Part shown: positions 32,109 to 40,797 of the stretch, one piece after another
Layout: every line of letters starts with the position of its first letter
Position numbering within the stretch: the first letter of the stretch is position 1
Source of the DNA: a virus
IMG/VR virus record: IMGVR_UViG_3300036828_000547
Coordinates: 1-64,000 of that record
Strand: one strand, 5' to 3'
Length of the DNA stretch: 64,000 nt
The notes under the pieces: model-generated
Told to the model about the DNA's origin: nothing
Seen by the model: the letters and a program-made list of their open reading frames with translations, nothing else
Databases searched by the model: none
Translations under genes and position numbers: made by a program

Positions 32109-33352
32109 TGTTTATTCTTAAACCAGCACTCTTTACTCAAGTTAGTGTTGGTGGGCAATCTGTACAGATTGCTGATACTACGATGGGTGCTAAAGGAGGG
32201 TTAATTATTAATCCTCTTAATCCTCAAGATCAAGGATTAGCGGTTTCTGAGTCATTGTGGGTTAATCTTTTAGGATCTGCTGTTACGGCGGCTGTTAATG
32301 GAACAGTTGAAGTTCTTCCCGGTCAAACATTTCTTGTTCCACCTAATGTGAATGTTTGGGTCACAGCAGTAACTTCAGGTCATCAATTTTCAGCATATTT
32401 CTCCTCGAATTATTCAGTCCCATTTCCTCCAGGTATAGTTCCCGGTCAGCCAGGAAGTGGGACCGGGGCCACCTTGGGTGGATTTACAGGAGGACAACCA
32501 TTTCCTCCGAGTGATGTGACAGGATTGAAGAAAACAATCCCATCATATCTGTATCAAGAATATAGTGATGATGATGATTGTCAAGGTTTCGTAGATGCAC
32601 AGAATCAATGTCAAGACGACTATGTCGATACATTCAATGCGTTAAATCTACCAATCTATCCTGGTCCTATTGTTTCTGAGAAATTGCTTGATTGGGTAGG
32701 AACAGGTTTATATGGGATGGCTCGTCCAGCACTTAGTTCTGGTCGGCCGGTGCTTATGGGTCCACTTAATACGTGGGGTCCAAATTGGATATTCCCACAG
32801 TGGGGCATGGCACCTTCAAATCAGGCAGTATTCTTTGGTTTGAATGAACTACAATTCTTGAGTCCCGGTGATATCGTTATAACAGATGATGATTTGTACC
32901 GTCGTATTCTTACATGGCATCTGTACAAGGGGGATGGCAATTATTTCAATATTCGATGGATGAAGCGACGTATCTGGCGATTCCTCTATGGAGTAAATGG
33001 AACAGCTCCAGAAGTAGTTCCGCCCGGTACAGGTGATTCTTCAATTGCAGATACTGAGCAAATTAGTCTAAGTTTAGGTGTTGACCAGAATGTTACAATT
33101 CGATTTGTTCTAGGACATAGGAAGGTTACTGGTGGGTCATTACTCAATGCATTTGGATGCAATGGGTTTGAGCCTGCAATCGCTAAAACTCCACCATGGG
33201 ATATAGGGGTTGCTTCAATCACGTTAAATGATTTAGAAACGACGTATGTCCCTTATCTACCGCTTCCTTATATGTCGACGTTTAAAGAAGCGTTGGATTC
33301 TGGGGTCTTAGAAGTTCCGTATCAATTCAACTTCACTTGTCATGTTGGATAG
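32108..33352 (+). CDS. Baseplate/fibre attachment protein (gpI-like) with NPL-DQGL module
   Basis: 414 residues. Residues about 30-100 hold the module seen in the genes at 17307 and 34817 (NPLNPQDQGLAVSESLWV, ending HQFSAYF). The rest (EYSDDDDCQGFVDAQNQ, LDWVGTGLYGMARPAL, TDDDLYRRILTWHLYKGDG, NIRWMKRRIWRFLYG) is a pattern of a conserved phage protein following gpJ, in the place of P2 gpI. It probably links fibres to the baseplate. Confidence 0.7.
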   Translation: MFILKPALFTQVSVGGQSVQIADTTMGAKGGLIINPLNPQDQGLAVSESLWVNLLGSAVTAAVNGTVEVLPGQTFLVPPNVNVWVTAVTSGHQFSAYFSSNYSVPFPPGIVPGQPGSGTGATLGGFTGGQPFPPSDVTGLKKTIPSYLYQEYSDDDDCQGFVDAQNQCQDDYVDTFNALNLPIYPGPIVSEKLLDWVGTGLYGMARPALSSGRPVLMGPLNTWGPNWIFPQWGMAPSNQAVFFGLNELQFLSPGDIVITDDDLYRRILTWHLYKGDGNYFNIRWMKRRIWRFLYGVNGTAPEVVPPGTGDSSIADTEQISLSLGVDQNVTIRFVLGHRKVTGGSLLNAFGCNGFEPAIAKTPPWDIGVASITLNDLETTYVPYLPLPYMSTFKEALDSGVLEVPYQFNFTCHVG

Positions 33353-33361
33353 GGCGTCAAA

Positions 33362-34804
33362 ATGACCATTCTCTGGAGCAATAACGCCTCTACCACGGTA
33401 TCAGGCACAATTACGGCTGCAAGTACATCTGTTCAACTTGCTGCTGGCACGGGAGTCTTGTTCCCTAATCCAACAGGAGGAAACTATTACGTCGCAACTT
33501 TCTATGATCAGGCAACTAAGACTGTAAACGAAATTGTGCATGTCACAGCTATGGCGGGGGATGTTGCGACCCTTGTGCGTGCTCAAGAAGGAACTACTGC
33601 AAGAGTCTGGAATGCTGGTGATATATTTGCCAATTTGGTGACTGCTGGAACGTTGAATGCTTTTGTTCAGGCTGGAGTTGGTCCTGCAAATACGGCTCAG
33701 GTTTATGTCGGTACAGACGTTTCAGCAACTCCGGGAACAATCATTTGTCCTACGAATCCTGTGCCAGCGTCACTTGCAGTTGGAATGCTTTTTGATATTA
33801 AGGTCGCCAATCTAAATCCTGGGCCTGTTTTATTGCAATTCAATGGTAATGCAGGAATTGCAGCGGTACGAACCGATGGCTCTGCTATGGTCGGTGGCAA
33901 TCTGGTTGCCGGTGAAAATTATTTGTTCTTATATAATGGAGTGAATTTCACTTCTACAATTCCACCAATTCCTCTACAACCACCAGTGACTACATTTTAT
34001 GTTAGACCGGATGGTAATGATAATAATAGTGGATTTGCGAATACTCCTACAAGTGCCTTCTTAACTATTTCTGGAGCAATGTATTCAATCAAATCTCGAT
34101 ATATATCTCAAAGTACAATCACTATTCGTGTTGCTGATGGTACTTACCTTGATAGCCCTGCTGAGAGTCAAAGTTACATTGCTTCTTGGGCGATTATTGG
34201 TAATACAGCTAATCCTGGCAATGTTGTTATCAATGCAACATCAGTTAGCCAAGCAGCGTATCCTCCCCATGCAAGTATTGCTCGTGGAATTAATGCACAA
34301 CAAACGGCAAATATCTCTATAAGTGGGTTTACTTTTCAATCTTATCTTGAAAACGCAGTGGCGGATGGTGGTGGTGTTCTTTACATCACTAATTGTAATT
34401 TCACAGCATCGACTTCTGGAACAGGAGCGCCAATTATTGCAAATTCTGGAGGTAAACTTTCTCTTTTTGGAAATTGTCAATATAGTGGTGCAACACCGAT
34501 GCAATCTATATTTAATTGTGGTAGTGGATCAAATATGGGCTTCGGATATGATGATGGTATCAATAGTGTCCCTCTTACATTTAATATCGCAGGAACTCCT
34601 CCGATTACTCTCGCCACAGTACTTGCTACTGAAGCAGGAGTTGTGACAATCTTTGAAACAGTTACCTCTTTTACCGGAGGAGTTCCTGCGTGTCACCAAT
34701 ATGAATGTACGACAGGTGGTGGTATCGGCTTTACTACTGGTGTCACTACAATATTCCCTGGAACATTGCCAGGAGTTGTAACATCCCCTGGATGGATCGC
34801 TTAA
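33362..34804 (+). CDS. Tail fibre/spike with a beta-helix domain
   Basis: 480 residues. The N-terminus (NNASTTVSGTITAASTSV, EIVHVTAMAGDVATLV, AQEGTTARVWNAGDIFANL) is the typical virion-attachment head of tail fibres. Residues about 215-440 (TFYVRPDGNDNNSGF, STITIRVADGTYLDS, then repeated Gly/Asn/Ser strands) fit a right-handed parallel beta-helix. It could be a depolymerase or an adhesin; no catalytic residues are evident. Confidence 0.7.
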   Translation: MTILWSNNASTTVSGTITAASTSVQLAAGTGVLFPNPTGGNYYVATFYDQATKTVNEIVHVTAMAGDVATLVRAQEGTTARVWNAGDIFANLVTAGTLNAFVQAGVGPANTAQVYVGTDVSATPGTIICPTNPVPASLAVGMLFDIKVANLNPGPVLLQFNGNAGIAAVRTDGSAMVGGNLVAGENYLFLYNGVNFTSTIPPIPLQPPVTTFYVRPDGNDNNSGFANTPTSAFLTISGAMYSIKSRYISQSTITIRVADGTYLDSPAESQSYIASWAIIGNTANPGNVVINATSVSQAAYPPHASIARGINAQQTANISISGFTFQSYLENAVADGGGVLYITNCNFTASTSGTGAPIIANSGGKLSLFGNCQYSGATPMQSIFNCGSGSNMGFGYDDGINSVPLTFNIAGTPPITLATVLATEAGVVTIFETVTSFTGGVPACHQYECTTGGGIGFTTGVTTIFPGTLPGVVTSPGWIA

Positions 34805-34816
34805 GGAGTATACGCA

Positions 34817-35125
34817 ATGGCTACGACTCCAGTTGTTGGACTTGCAACGCAAACCTCTCCTACTGCTGGTATTCCGGTTAATGCTATATCTGCTAACCAG
34901 AGTGGTGGATATATTGTCAATCCCTTGCTTGCCGCAGATCAAGGACTTGCGTCGGCTGAGCCATTATATGTCAATCAGGTCGGTGCGGCTGTTGTCGTTG
35001 CTAATGGAACAACCATAGCTCTACAACCGGGGCAATCGTATACAGTAATCCCACAAACCACAACTCCTGTCAGTGTTGCTTCTTCTAGTCCCAACCATAA
35101 ATTCACGGCGGTGATGTGGCCATGA
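34817..35125 (+). CDS. Stand-alone NPL-DQGL module protein
   Basis: 102 residues, GGAG before ATG 34817. It is almost only the module that is embedded in two larger proteins here: GGYIVNPLLAADQGLASAE, YVNQVGAAVVV, ALQPGQSYTV and HKFTAVMWP. The stand-alone form between fibre genes suggests a decoration or fibre-joining unit. Its stop overlaps the next ATG (ATGA). Confidence 0.65.
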   Translation: MATTPVVGLATQTSPTAGIPVNAISANQSGGYIVNPLLAADQGLASAEPLYVNQVGAAVVVANGTTIALQPGQSYTVIPQTTTPVSVASSSPNHKFTAVMWP

Positions 35126-35877
35126 CTGAACTTGAACCAACACCACTAGAGAATGTTCTAGGATCAGGAGCTGGAGGACCGCTTACGGCTCCTACCCCAT
35201 GGATCCAATACACTGGATATCTTCAATATGCGGGTGGTATTGTCATTGGCAGTCCGACAGGAGGGAATGAAGGTGCTGGAACAGTAAATGCTTCAGCAGT
35301 CTATACCAATGGAACCCAAATCATCCCGGCTAATTATGTCAAGTTAGCCGGAGGAATTATGACTGGTATACTGACCTTATCAGCAGACCCGGTTAATCCG
35401 CTTGATTCTGTGACCAAACAATATTCAGATACAAAGATTCCTTTTACTGGTGGGACTATGTCTGGTTTACTGACTCTGTCAGCAGACCCGACAGCAGCTC
35501 TTGGTGCTTCGACCAAACAGTATGTTGATACGAAAGCAGGGAACTATCTTCCCTTAACAGGTGGAACATTGACGGGATTCCTGACTTTGTCAGGAGCTCC
35601 TACTGGTAATCTACATGCGGCAACCAAGCTATATGTTGATGGTCAAATCACCACAGTCAATGGGACATTTGCAAATTATCTTCCTATTGCCGGAGGTACT
35701 CTTACGGGGCCGTTGACGTTAGCCGCAGACCCTACACTAGCTCTTGGTGCAGCCACGAAGCAATATGTAGATACACGAGCATCAGGGTTTACCATACCTG
35801 ATGCTCCGAGTGATGGTAATACTTATGGTCGGAAGAACGCCGCATGGTCAAATGTCATTGACGCGGGGACTTTTTGA
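35122..35877 (+). CDS. Fibre shaft protein with four TLSxxP repeats
   Basis: 251 residues, ATG 35122 overlapping the previous stop. Four copies of a GG-x-(M/L)-(T/S)-G-x-LTLS-(A/G)-x-P unit followed by TKQY-x-D or TKLYVD cover residues about 70-220; the unit also occurs once in the fibre at 14647. It ends in IPDAPSDGNTYGRKNAAW, similar to ADAPSDSTLYGRMNATW in the other fibre. A trimeric coiled or beta shaft is likely. It is coupled to the next gene and may form one fibre with it. Confidence 0.7.
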   Translation: MTELEPTPLENVLGSGAGGPLTAPTPWIQYTGYLQYAGGIVIGSPTGGNEGAGTVNASAVYTNGTQIIPANYVKLAGGIMTGILTLSADPVNPLDSVTKQYSDTKIPFTGGTMSGLLTLSADPTAALGASTKQYVDTKAGNYLPLTGGTLTGFLTLSGAPTGNLHAATKLYVDGQITTVNGTFANYLPIAGGTLTGPLTLAADPTLALGAATKQYVDTRASGFTIPDAPSDGNTYGRKNAAWSNVIDAGTF

Positions 35878-37178
35878 TGGCCAATATTATTAAAGTTCTT
35901 CGTTCACTAACAGCCGGGATTCGTCCTTCTGGTCATACATATGGTGAGCCATATGTCAATTTCTCTGATAATCAATTTGGTATCTTAGATTCTGGCAATA
36001 CTCCTCGTGATTTGATTGGTGTTCCGTTCTTTTCTCCTAGTACGACCTATAGTTCAGGTCAGCCGGTTAATTATCAAGGTCAGCTTTTTGTAGCAAATAT
36101 GAACATTGTGGCAGGGGCATGGAATCCATTACAATGGAATTTGATTACGTCTCGAGTGAAAAATTACATCATCAACGGCGCGATGATGTTTAGTCAGCAG
36201 AATGGGTCGAACGCGGTCACGACGAATAACTCTTATCCGGTTGATATGTTTACCTTTTACTTTGGTACTGGCACATTCACCGGACAACAAGTGCAAGTCA
36301 CGACACCGGGTGGATCGTACTATCGCCTTCGCTGGACGATTAATACCGCAAGCTCACTTGGTGTCTCCGATTTCTTAATGATTCAGCAGAGCATCGAGGG
36401 ATATCGAATGTCTGATCTGTTGTTTGGATCGGCAGCAGCCAAGACAATTACGGTCCAATTCGGCTTCAAGGGTCCGGCTGGAAACTACGCTCTGTCATGT
36501 CGTACTGTATCAGGTAATCGTTCCTATATCGTGCCATTTACGATCTCTTCTGGCCAAGCCAACATTGATCAGCGGATAGCGATCACCATTCCGCCCGACC
36601 AAACCGGCTCGTGGCCGATCGGCAATGTGGCCTCGATGACCGTCAGTTGGGTGTGCTTCTGTGGAGTGAACTATCAGGGCACACCGAATACGTGGCAGAA
36701 TGGAAACCTTATTTGGCCGACAGGTGTGACTGGAGTCAATGTTCCTGGCAGCGTATTCGAATTATTCGACGTCGGACTCTATGTAGGCACCGTCGCGCCC
36801 GTGTTTCAGGTACCGGATTCTACAACTGAATGGACTGCTTGTCTACGATATTATTTTAATGCATATCTTCAGGGTACCGGTTTTCGACTCAATACTCATC
36901 CGGCAGGTACCTTTTCGGTCCCTCTAACTTGGCCTTGTGTGATGCGTGTGGCTCCAACTTTCACTGCTGCATGGGGTGGTGCAGTACGAAGTTCCGATGG
37001 GCAGTATGGCTTTTCAAGTACATCTGGTCCAACATATGCCAACTATTATCCATCAAATAATGCTGATATTAGCCAGTTTGGTGGAACGATTGGCTTTGCT
37101 ATGCCCACCACTATTCCGACTACGTTCGATCGACCTCAAGCAGTATCGGTCCTGCTAGACGGTTCGGCGAGGATGTGA
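35877..37178 (+). CDS. Fibre tip with receptor-binding-type domain, paralogous to the 14647 fibre
   Basis: 433 residues, ATG 35877 overlapping the previous stop (TGATG). From about residue 95 (NYIINGAMMFSQQNGS, PVDMFTFYFGTGTF) it aligns with the C-terminal domain of the fibre at 14647 (INGSMEVSQQWGT, TIDGWVGAVSGTM; both with NRSYPF/NRSYIVPF and CLRYYF/CQRYYE). About 36.17-36.83 kb is visibly more GC-rich than its flanks. Probably the receptor-binding tip. Confidence 0.7.
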   Translation: MANIIKVLRSLTAGIRPSGHTYGEPYVNFSDNQFGILDSGNTPRDLIGVPFFSPSTTYSSGQPVNYQGQLFVANMNIVAGAWNPLQWNLITSRVKNYIINGAMMFSQQNGSNAVTTNNSYPVDMFTFYFGTGTFTGQQVQVTTPGGSYYRLRWTINTASSLGVSDFLMIQQSIEGYRMSDLLFGSAAAKTITVQFGFKGPAGNYALSCRTVSGNRSYIVPFTISSGQANIDQRIAITIPPDQTGSWPIGNVASMTVSWVCFCGVNYQGTPNTWQNGNLIWPTGVTGVNVPGSVFELFDVGLYVGTVAPVFQVPDSTTEWTACLRYYFNAYLQGTGFRLNTHPAGTFSVPLTWPCVMRVAPTFTAAWGGAVRSSDGQYGFSSTSGPTYANYYPSNNADISQFGGTIGFAMPTTIPTTFDRPQAVSVLLDGSARM

Positions 37179-37180
37179 AA

Positions 37181-38104
37181 ATGAATATTGTCATATCATC
37201 CGGCCATGGTAAGCTCGTTCGCGGTGCGAGCGGCTATATTGATGAGGTTGATGAAGCTCGCAAGGTTGTAGAAAAACTAGCGGATAACTTATCAGATATT
37301 AACATCAATGTTTTAACATTTCATGATGATACATCGACCACACAGGATGAAAATCTGAAAACGATTGTAGATTTCCACAATAGCTGTCAGCGTGATTTAG
37401 ACGTGTCTGTACACTTTAATGCTTACGAAACTACAAGTGAGCCAATGGGAACTGAGGTATTATATGTCACACAAGGGGACCTCGCGTCGGAAATCGCGCA
37501 GGCGATCTCGAAAGCCGGGAGGTTGCTTAACAGGGGTCCTAAGAAACGCTCTGACCTTTATTTTCTTAATAACACCAATGAACCAGCCATTCTGATAGAG
37601 GTTTGCTTTGTCGATAGTTCTGCTGATACAAATACATATCGAACTCATTTCAAAGCAATTTGCAGAGCTATCGCAGATGTTGCGAGACCAACTGATCCAA
37701 ACATACAGATCAATAACCCGGCTCCTGTACCGGAAAACCAGAAAGATATCATTGCTTCTGTGTTTGGCGGTGAAGATGACTATAATACTTCTGCTTATGA
37801 TCCTGACAAAGTTCTTAATGATACAGATCTATATGTTGCGTTGCCAGATAAATTTATTGAAGAAAGGCCTCTTGTCAGGGTGTATAACCCGCAGATAAAC
37901 GAATTCGCAACAGCAGAAATCTTGGACGTAGGGCCGTGGAATACGGACGATCCATATTGGGATAAGGGAACACGTCCACAAGCAGAATCTGGTACTGATA
38001 TGACGGGTCGCACAACGAACGGTGCCGGGATAGACCTATCCCCGGCCTTAGCCAAGCTTTTGAAGATAGATGGGATGGGTATGGTCGACTGGGAATTTAT
38101 CTAA
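37181..38104 (+). CDS. Endolysin, N-acetylmuramoyl-L-alanine amidase (Amidase_3-like)
   Basis: 307 residues from ATG 37181 with GAGG upstream. Cuts the bond between muramic acid and L-alanine in peptidoglycan. Zinc ligands can be read as H9 (SSGHGK), E25 (DEVDEARK), H78 (VSVHFNAY) and catalytic E140 (ILIEVCFVD). The C-terminal 110 residues (VRVYNPQINEFATAEIL, DVGPWNTDDPYWDKG, TNGAGIDLSPALAK) form a second domain found on other phage amidases, perhaps double-psi barrel-like. It has no signal peptide, so a holin is needed. Confidence 0.85.
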   Translation: MNIVISSGHGKLVRGASGYIDEVDEARKVVEKLADNLSDININVLTFHDDTSTTQDENLKTIVDFHNSCQRDLDVSVHFNAYETTSEPMGTEVLYVTQGDLASEIAQAISKAGRLLNRGPKKRSDLYFLNNTNEPAILIEVCFVDSSADTNTYRTHFKAICRAIADVARPTDPNIQINNPAPVPENQKDIIASVFGGEDDYNTSAYDPDKVLNDTDLYVALPDKFIEERPLVRVYNPQINEFATAEILDVGPWNTDDPYWDKGTRPQAESGTDMTGRTTNGAGIDLSPALAKLLKIDGMGMVDWEFI

Positions 38105-38123
38105 TTGGGGGAGGAATTAATGA

Positions 38124-38378
38124 ATGATAAACGCGGGAATAACCTCTTTGGTCGTTTATCATTTACTCATGATGCATTTGCCGGGAGGGCGACCGATTTA
38201 TATCAATCCAGGTGAAGTAGTGATACTACGTGAACCTCCGCATCCGAAGCAGGGTTATGTGCATGAGGATACGATGTGCGTTGTGCAGACTACAGATGGT
38301 AAAAACACCAATGTGATCGAGACCTGTGAGCAAATTAGGAAACAGATTGAGGAAATCAAACAGAATGGGAACAAATAA
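38124..38378 (+). CDS. Hypothetical protein, FlbD-like pattern, lysis region
   Basis: 84 residues. A hydrophobic start (TSLVVYHLLMMHL) precedes GGRPIYINPGEVVILREP, a pattern like the small FlbD-type domain (P-x-G-x-x-I-x-VNP-x-x-I), and an acidic/basic helical tail. GGAGGAA sits 11 nt before ATG 38124; an out-of-frame ATG at 38120 is also near it. Function in lysis unknown. Confidence 0.55.
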   Translation: MINAGITSLVVYHLLMMHLPGGRPIYINPGEVVILREPPHPKQGYVHEDTMCVVQTTDGKNTNVIETCEQIRKQIEEIKQNGNK

Positions 38379-38381
38379 CCT

Positions 38382-38465
38382 ATGCTGGCGCCGAAGGACG
38401 CCATACTCGTTAACTTCGGGCTGTGGGTTATAGTAATTGTGATTGTCTGGTATATGGTGTCATGA
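38382..38465 (+). CDS. Tiny membrane peptide, 27 aa, lysis region
   Basis: Frame from ATG 38382: MLAPKDAILVNFG then LWVIVIVIVWYMVS, a single membrane helix. Its TGA overlaps the next ATG (ATGA). The Shine-Dalgarno is weak (GGGAAC). Being directly after the endolysin, it is a candidate mini-holin or holin-associated peptide. Confidence 0.45.
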   Translation: MLAPKDAILVNFGLWVIVIVIVWYMVS

Positions 38466-38551
38466 ATAATAATGGTGTGATTTGGTCGTTAATCGGTGCA
38501 GCTCTGGTTTTAATCGTGTTTCTTTGGTTATGGGCGGCTTTTGTACATTAG
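38462..38551 (+). CDS. Tiny membrane peptide, 29 aa, lysis region
   Basis: Frame from ATG 38462, coupled to the peptide before it. MNNNGVIWSLIGAALVLIVF LWLWAAFVH in two parts: a polar start, then one membrane helix. Two such consecutive peptides after an amidase are suggestive of a lysis module. No homologue recognised. Confidence 0.45.
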   Translation: MNNNGVIWSLIGAALVLIVFLWLWAAFVH

Positions 38552-38566
38552 AAAGCTATTTTCAGC

Positions 38567-38655
38567 CCCTACGGTGCCCCGTGGTGCGTTATTTCTGGGT
38601 GCCCGCTAGGGTAGTAACCCCCCTTGGTTCCGCCTACCAGTGGCCTTTAAAACGC
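38567..38655. other. Structured element A (two-copy element)
   Basis: CCCTACGG (38567-38574) pairs with CCG-C-TAGGG (38603-38611). The loop CCCGTGGTGCGTT and GGGTGC matches CCCGTGGGTGCGTT and GGGGTGC in the element at 45.2 kb, where a different stem encloses it. About 20 nt on, CCAGTGGCCTTTA matches CCAGCGGCCTTTA of the other copy. Strand of expression is unknown. Confidence 0.5.
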
Positions 38656-38680
38656 GTGAACTTATTGTCCAGCAAAAACA

Positions 38681-38700
38681 AGGGGTTAGCCCCTCTTTAA
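38681..38700. terminator. Bidirectional terminator between convergent operons
   Basis: AGGGG and CCCCT form a 5-bp stem around TTAG. Rightward, CTTT follows; leftward, TTGTTTTTG follows. It lies between the end of the late block (38551) and the end of the leftward replication block (38709). The stem is short, but it is well placed. Confidence 0.55.
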
Positions 38701-38708
38701 TCTTCCCA

Positions 38709-38927
38709 TTACTTCAACCACCCTTCCTTCCTCCAGTGATTATATAATAGACATGCTCCCTGGGCAGACATCCCAATAATAGGCCCTATCGTTCGCCATT
38801 GCAGCCTTTCTTCATCTCTTAGGCGGGCGATCTCTAGTAGCCTTTCAGGATTTCTCGGTGCGCCGTGTGGGTATCTACTCACACGGCTTTTCTTTTTTGG
38901 TGGTGATAGTTCAGTTATATCAGCCAT
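38709..38927 (-). CDS. Small helix-turn-helix protein
   Basis: 72 residues. A basic, proline-containing N-terminus leads to LRDEERLQWRTIGPIIGMSA and GACLLYNHWRKEGW, which reads as a helix-turn-helix (WRTIGPIIGMSAQGACLLY). It overlaps the end of the helicase gene by 13 nt and is the last gene of the leftward block. A regulator or DNA-binding accessory is likely; target unknown. Confidence 0.55.
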   Translation of the reverse strand: MADITELSPPKKKSRVSRYPHGAPRNPERLLEIARLRDEERLQWRTIGPIIGMSAQGACLLYNHWRKEGWLK

Positions 38928-40390
38928 TGCTTGAATGCATCTCCTTGTAGGGTTGATGCCATATTAATCTTTTTTCTAAGCACTTGAATTAATCGTTCGT
39001 CGATAGTACCTTTGGTACGTAGATCAATATAAGTCACATATTTAGTTTGGCCAATGCGATGAGCTCTGTCTTCGCTTTGCTGGCGGTCTTCGTTATCAAA
39101 TGAATTTGCATAATAAATCACTAAATTACAACTCGTCCACGTATTTCCAAACTTGCCGACACTTTGATTACTCACAATAAACCTGCACTTGTCATCATTC
39201 TGTATTCGATTCCGAGCTACTAGTCTTTCCTCTAGCTTTGTTTCCCCCCAATAGCAAACGGTACTGTCTTCACCAAACTCTTCACATAACCTATTCGCAA
39301 TCTTACGTAAGGCTTGTGGATATGGTGCCCATATTATAGCTTTACCAGCGTATTCATGCAATATTTCAACAACGGCCTCAGTACGATTTTCTGGAATATC
39401 GTGTAATGTCCCATCTTCCTGACGAATATGCCCACACAGAATATGCTGCATTTTTCCTAATTGGTCAAGCTTCATAGTGGCTGTCGCATAGCTATTTTCC
39501 GAGAGTTTTGTCATGGCGATGTCACGCATCTCCCGGTAATTACGCTCCTGCTCCGCAGTAAGCTCGACATCCCAAAACTTATAGATCTTTGGTAATAGAT
39601 CTAAGACTTCATCCTTGGTAACACGGTAACTCTTTGTCATAATTTTTTGATTAAGTTCATTTAAATTACGGAACTCAACGATAACCGGTGCCTTACGAAA
39701 TGGTCTGTCATTGTTGCGAAGGTGTGCAGGTCTGAAATCTATTTCTTCAACTATAGCATAACGATTTCTAAAACCGTAGAAGCTACGTTGACCAATAATT
39801 TTCCAGTCTAAAAAGTGATATTGAGAGTATAGGTCCATAGGAGATTCTGGAGCAACTAGGCCAGATAATATGCGCCTAGTAACGAATCGATGTGCCACAT
39901 CACGAAGTAGAAATTCAGTCCTCTTTGCAGATTCATGAGCTATGGTTGTGGACTCATCAATAACTCCTATGACTTTGCGACCTTCAACAAATTTAAGGAG
40001 ATATAGTCGCGCAGCACCTGGACGATTCAGTGCTTCTATATTCATAGCAAGGAATCGTGGTACTGTGGCATGAAGCAACTGCTTCGTAGCTGACTGCTGC
40101 GCGGCGGTACCACCGCTCACCCATGGTGCAACAAGAATCTTATCTTTCCATTCATCAGAAACCCACTTATCTAATTCACCCGGCTCCTCGTCAGTACCGA
40201 TCCAATTCATATAACAGCCTTTAGGAGCCAGTACCACAAGGTCATCAGCCAGTCCCGCCGCAATTCGGTTCAACCAGTCATCAATAACAGGTCGTGACTT
40301 ACCGGTGCCCTGCTCCATGATCAAGGCATAGTTTTCATGACTTAATAATAGATCTTTGGCTGTTAGTTGGTGCTTGAAATGTGGGTCCAT
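38915..40390 (-). CDS. SNF2-like superfamily 2 helicase
   Basis: 491 residues; AGGA precedes ATG 40390. Walker A EQGTGKS (26-32), a DEST box in place of DEAH (145-148), SGLVAPESPMDLYSQ (motif III region), and motif VI QQSEDRAHRIGQ (about 437-448) are those of SNF2 family translocases such as those phages use in replication or recombination. No extra nuclease domain is visible. It is the penultimate gene of the block. Confidence 0.85.
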   Translation of the reverse strand: MDPHFKHQLTAKDLLLSHENYALIMEQGTGKSRPVIDDWLNRIAAGLADDLVVLAPKGCYMNWIGTDEEPGELDKWVSDEWKDKILVAPWVSGGTAAQQSATKQLLHATVPRFLAMNIEALNRPGAARLYLLKFVEGRKVIGVIDESTTIAHESAKRTEFLLRDVAHRFVTRRILSGLVAPESPMDLYSQYHFLDWKIIGQRSFYGFRNRYAIVEEIDFRPAHLRNNDRPFRKAPVIVEFRNLNELNQKIMTKSYRVTKDEVLDLLPKIYKFWDVELTAEQERNYREMRDIAMTKLSENSYATATMKLDQLGKMQHILCGHIRQEDGTLHDIPENRTEAVVEILHEYAGKAIIWAPYPQALRKIANRLCEEFGEDSTVCYWGETKLEERLVARNRIQNDDKCRFIVSNQSVGKFGNTWTSCNLVIYYANSFDNEDRQQSEDRAHRIGQTKYVTYIDLRTKGTIDERLIQVLRKKINMASTLQGDAFKQWLI

Positions 40391-40410
40391 ATTCCTGCCC
40401 GTGTAGGTCG

Positions 40411-40797
40411 CTATTTTCCGTTTGGCTTCTTTTTAGGTCTGCGCTTTTTCTTCAGCCCCTGCTTCAATAACCAATTGGCTTGCTTCTCAATTTCCTTTTC
40501 GTAATCCAGTTTGGTGCCAGAAGCTTTGACGAACCCAACGACCACTTGGCCGTCAGGCTTTAATTCATCCCGGCGCACGTAGCCAAGAGCCGCAGCGACT
40601 TGCGTAATAGTGGCATTTTGCGGACGACGAACCCCACCATCAAACCATCCATCGAATGTGCTGGCAGTGACTCCTGTTATTCTTTCTGCTCGTCCATTGG
40701 TTAGTTTTTCATCGCTCCTAACCATAGTCTTTGCAGCATATAGAATAGGGTCCTTATCCAGGAACCGGTAATTGCGGTAGATGCGGACTTTAGCCAT
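40411..40797 (-). CDS. XRE-like helix-turn-helix regulator
   Basis: 128 residues. RAERITGVTASTFDGWFDGG and RRPQNATITQVAAALGY form a clear helix-turn-helix of the Cro/C1 shape, in a variant with GG-x-RRPQ between helices 3 and 4. The C-terminus is lysine-rich (KKKRRPKKKP). It is coupled to the preceding gene (stop TAA at 40790, start at 40797). Likely a phage transcription regulator; operator unknown. Confidence 0.7.
   Translation of the reverse strand: MAKVRIYRNYRFLDKDPILYAAKTMVRSDEKLTNGRAERITGVTASTFDGWFDGGVRRPQNATITQVAAALGYVRRDELKPDGQVVVGFVKASGTKLDYEKEIEKQANWLLKQGLKKKRRPKKKPNGK

Noticed and set aside
38120-38215. ATG at 38120 with better ribosome spacing, opening a 31-codon frame
   Set aside because: The overlapping 84-aa frame carries a recognisable conserved pattern (YINPGEVV); the 31-codon product does not.
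40411-40797. XRE-like protein as lysogeny repressor
   Set aside because: It lies inside the replication operon with no divergent partner gene or operator pair.
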